Assembly: GCA_963969595.1 (NCBI GenBank)
Contig: OZ018416.1
Span: 932,501-996,500, forward strand
Length of the DNA stretch: 64,000 bases
From: Neckera pumila
Taxonomy: Eukaryota; Streptophyta; Bryopsida; Hypnales; Neckeraceae
Direction: 5' to 3'
This document shows, in pieces, positions 60,801 through 64,000 of the stretch (within the stretch, counting starts at the first letter, position 1; every line of letters starts with the position of its first letter). Under the pieces are notes generated by a model, which searched no databases, was not told the origin of the DNA, and saw nothing but the letters and a program-made list of their open reading frames with translations. The translations under genes and the position numbers were made by a program.

Positions 60801-63478
60801 AAGAATAGGGAAGCACTAACCGCTAGCAATGCTCTACGGCATATTCAAATGTGAAGATTCTGCTTACATGGTTCACTTGATTAATTTATTCTTATTGCAA
60901 TGTTTTTATCTTTGCAAAGGTTATTTTGTAAATATTAATATATAAAGATTTTCTTTTAATTACTTTATATTGCACTATATAAATTTTTTCAAAGAATATT
61001 GTATGAGGATGTCGATATTTTCATTTAAAGATTATACATAGTTTGTTATCTACATTCTATCACATGAAAAATTGATGAAAATAATATATTTAATGCTTAG
61101 CAAAGCTAGCACCAATCACTAGCTTTAAACTAAACAAATGATAGTCTTTGACATATATATTGACCTTTATGATACTTGATATCAATCTCACTGACACGTG
61201 AGAGGGGTTTTTGCATAGTATTTACAAATAGTCCACCTTCAATATCTATTAATACTTTAGAGTAAGGAAACTTGTGATTCTTATGTGATGTTCACACTAG
61301 TTAACACTTATCACGAGTAGTATAGACAATTTGTAATACTTACATGAATATCACTTCACACTAATATTTAAATGAAACCAAAAAAGTACATAAAATATGA
61401 ATGTCATCACATGCATCAAAGCCCTCTTGGTCATATACTAGACACCAACCTCTAATCATAATGAAGGATCTCTTTTTTTAAAACCAAAGTAAATTCAAAG
61501 CCCTTCCCCATTTTAGAACTAAAGTTATAGCCTCTAAATCATTAAATCACAAAATCTATCACAACATAATTATAATGTTGCTAAATCTTCAAATGGCAGG
61601 CAAATACTATAATACAAAGAAGTTGACGTAAGAGAGTTTGAACTTTAAATCTTAGAGAGGTTGATGGAGTTTATGGCCAATATTGTTTGCATGATGTGGA
61701 ATGTGGTGTGCATGATGTGGAACGGATGATGTGTAAAGATATTATGAACTATATACAATACTATTAATGCCAACTACAACATGATTTGTATAGTACATGA
61801 TGAACCTCATTGAATTTCATCCAAGTTATAAATTTTTATAGCCTCACTTCCATCCAAAATTAACATTTATCAAGGTGAATTCATTGAAGATGGAAGCCAA
61901 ATTTTCATAAATTCTCTTAATAATTAACAATTAACACTTGCTAGTAATTTTTTGAATATTTTTGGAGAGAGTGCAATTTTCCTTAACATATATGTGATTT
62001 TAACACTTGTTGAAGTTATAGATATTGAAGGTGGACCATATATCCAAATTGCAATCAATGAGAGCAACCAATGAGAAGGTTCTTTTTTCATAAATCAAAT
62101 GAAAAAATGTAGCACTTAATCATTTAGTTTTTTGTAGGTAAGCCTCATTATTTTCTCCCCCATCAATGCACGTACCTAGATGCCATATATACACTATTAA
62201 AATCTTACATATATTTTTCTGAAAATGGAAGGTCGTTTTTCTACTAAAGGCATCACAAATGTGTGTTGCAATATAGTGAATATACTGACAAACTTCTATA
62301 TAAACTTAACCAAGTAAACCTTTACAAGCTTGTCCCTCAATACAAAAATCTACTAAAATGAAAGCCTAGCATATTCAAGAGTAGAATTATCTTGTTAGAC
62401 ACGTTTTGGTCCATGTTTATTTAATAGATGTTTATTGAACAATGTTGTGTTGTACATTGTGTCTAGTATGCTTGACATATTTGTAGAATATATTCAAATA
62501 TTTTGAATATATTTTGAATATTTTCCAAAATTCTTAATATAAGCTAAAAATTCATTTATTAGATGGATACAACTGAAGTTTATCATATCAACTTGTTAGA
62601 CGTTGTATCAGACAAAATCTCATGATATCCAATTTAGGCATTTTAAGCACAAAATCACTCAAGACTAATTTGGAAGGAAGTTTGCAATTTAGTACGACTA
62701 GAATGGAGCCTGTTGTAATGCAATGGCAATGCAACATGACATGGGCGCGATGAAAAAAGGGATAAAATAACAAGATGAAAAAGAGGGATGAAAACGTGAC
62801 TATTTTTGTGACATTGGGTTGTGACAAGGTTGTGACCATTTGTACTTAATATAATAGATTATCTTGGTCATGTTTCATATCTTTATTCTCCAATCCCCAT
62901 CTCCATCTCTATTTTAATCTTATAATTTTTCTCTATATAATGTCATTTTCTTCACATGCTCAACCTTATACCAATGCAAAAGTCATGCCATGTAGTCTAA
63001 TCTTGGTTTACTTACACTTTTTAATCCCTAATATATTGACATGATTTAAAAATAGTTTGGTCATTAATCAATCAATGTAAACTATCCCATTTTTTTGGAA
63101 AAAAATCAGAGCAATTAGATGCATTTTATTGTCCATTATATGGACATGCATTTGAAGATTCTTATTGTTGGGTACAACAATCTTACAATTTTTGTAGCCT
63201 GTTGAGATTTGGTGAACTTTGGGAGGCCGGTGTATGCTAAAAAATGAACGGAATTTTGAATCATAAATTGAGTTGGAATCACACTCAAGTCCACTTTATT
63301 ATCATTGAAAATACATATATGTAATTGAAAATCAAACAAAAAGTTTGATGTTTTCCATACACTATCTACCATCTAGTGTTGCCACCATTTAAGAAAACTA
63401 CAACTAGTAGTTAATGGTTCATATTAGAAATGAGCCTTCACAATTGCTTTAGAGATACTTGATCTCATACCATGTGAA
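57900..63478. other. AT-rich spacer with one tandem array; no gene seen
   Basis: Frames at 58,548-59,001 (+) overlap each other and show no domain. Apart from the tandem array at about 59,661-59,983 and A/T-rich low-complexity DNA I see nothing to annotate. Confidence 0.45.
59661..59983. repeat. Degenerate tandem repeat, about 52-bp unit, 6-7 copies
   Basis: Each unit contains a GGTTAGGTGGTTCCAAT-like core followed by a GACACGAATAGCTCCATTA-like core. Units are strongly diverged. No frame is kept. Confidence 0.65.
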
Positions 63479-63778
63479 TTGCTTGTATGATTACTTTCTT
63501 CTTCTTCACCTAAATGCAAAAGAACTATGACTATCTTCCAAAGAATCTCTATGAAATGGTAGATAGTGTATAAAAAAAATCCAAATTGTAGTATGGTTTT
63601 TCAATTATTCATTTTTCACTTGTTATGAAGTTGAAGTGCACTTTGTTGCGGTTCCAATGCAATTTGCGGTTTCAAAATCCAGTCATTTTTTAGCGTGCTA
63701 GAGCTTCTTGAAGTTGATGAACTTTCTAATGAAAACTAACTTGAAAAAATCGTAAGATTGTTGTACCGGACTGTACAT
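63479..63778 (+). repeat. LTR-like block, copy 2
   Basis: A direct-orientation match to 30,953-31,238, including AAAGAATCTCTATGAAATGG, GTGTATAAAA, TTTGCGGTTTCAAAA and the end GGACTGTACAT. A 20-bp insertion (TTCAATTATTCATTTTTCAC) distinguishes this copy. It is probably a solo LTR or LTR fragment. Confidence 0.6.
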
Positions 63779-64000
63779 TTTGTTTATTGCTAACCAATTC
63801 CATTCCTAAATCTATACTCATTGTCTTCATGTCTTCCAAAGAATATAGGTCATTCTCTAAGAAATGAAATACAAGCCAAAAGAAATGGATGCTACACTTG
63901 AGGAATGAAGGTCACTTTTAGGTGCCACGAATTCACTTTTCCCACATGCAATCAATGCTTCTTTGTATGCACATTCCAACATCCATGTATAAACCAAGCG

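Noticed and set aside
30953..63778. A complete LTR retrotransposon bounded by the two direct repeats
   Set aside because: The 32-kb distance, an intact host gene inside, and no gag/pol frames or primer-binding site.
1..64000. CRISPR arrays, bacterial operons or phage genes
   Set aside because: No spacer-repeat structure and no bacterial-type gene packing; the spliced plant genes show this is eukaryotic DNA.

Overview
This 64 kb window is nuclear DNA of a land plant. The evidence is spliced genes with GT-AG introns, a novel plant SNARE (NPSN) gene, a plant endonuclease-type S1/P1 nuclease, a plant-specific small zinc-finger protein and a PA-domain signal peptide peptidase-like gene. Intergenic DNA is very AT-rich and full of decayed repeats. 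I cannot name the species from sequence alone.

Layout. 1-5,900: degenerate repeats and minisatellites, no convincing gene. 6,366-19,600: the main gene island, in order S1/P1-type nuclease (+, 9 exons), small C2H2-like protein (+, intronless), a predicted plastid protein of unknown family (-, 5 exons) and an NPSN-type SNARE (-, 9 exons); an old repeat element lies between the last two. 19,600-38,500: repeat territory with two large foldback structures, nested insertions, a dead mariner transposase and one orphan four-exon reading frame with a transmembrane segment (34,227-35,403). 39,182-45,108: a 14-exon SPPL intramembrane aspartyl protease gene with intact catalytic motifs. 45,200-64,000: AT-rich repeat DNA with MITEs, hairpins and tandem repeats, no convincing gene.

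The genes do not form a pathway. The nuclease, SNARE and SPPL all belong to the secretory/endomembrane system, but this looks like chance gene order. The exon structures were built by hand from splice sites and reading phase; within each multi-exon gene the phases agree across all introns, which is the main support for the models.

The most unusual material is: (1) a near-perfect 750-bp foldback element flanked by a 10-bp direct repeat, plus an older copy split by another element; (2) a 1.3-kb imperfect palindrome; (3) a SNARE that seems to have lost about four residues inside its SNARE motif; (4) two unfamiliar multi-exon genes (11,609-12,876 and 34,227-35,403); (5) a 328-bp repeat present twice in inverted orientation, 31 kb apart, ending in CTAG-T as Helitrons do.
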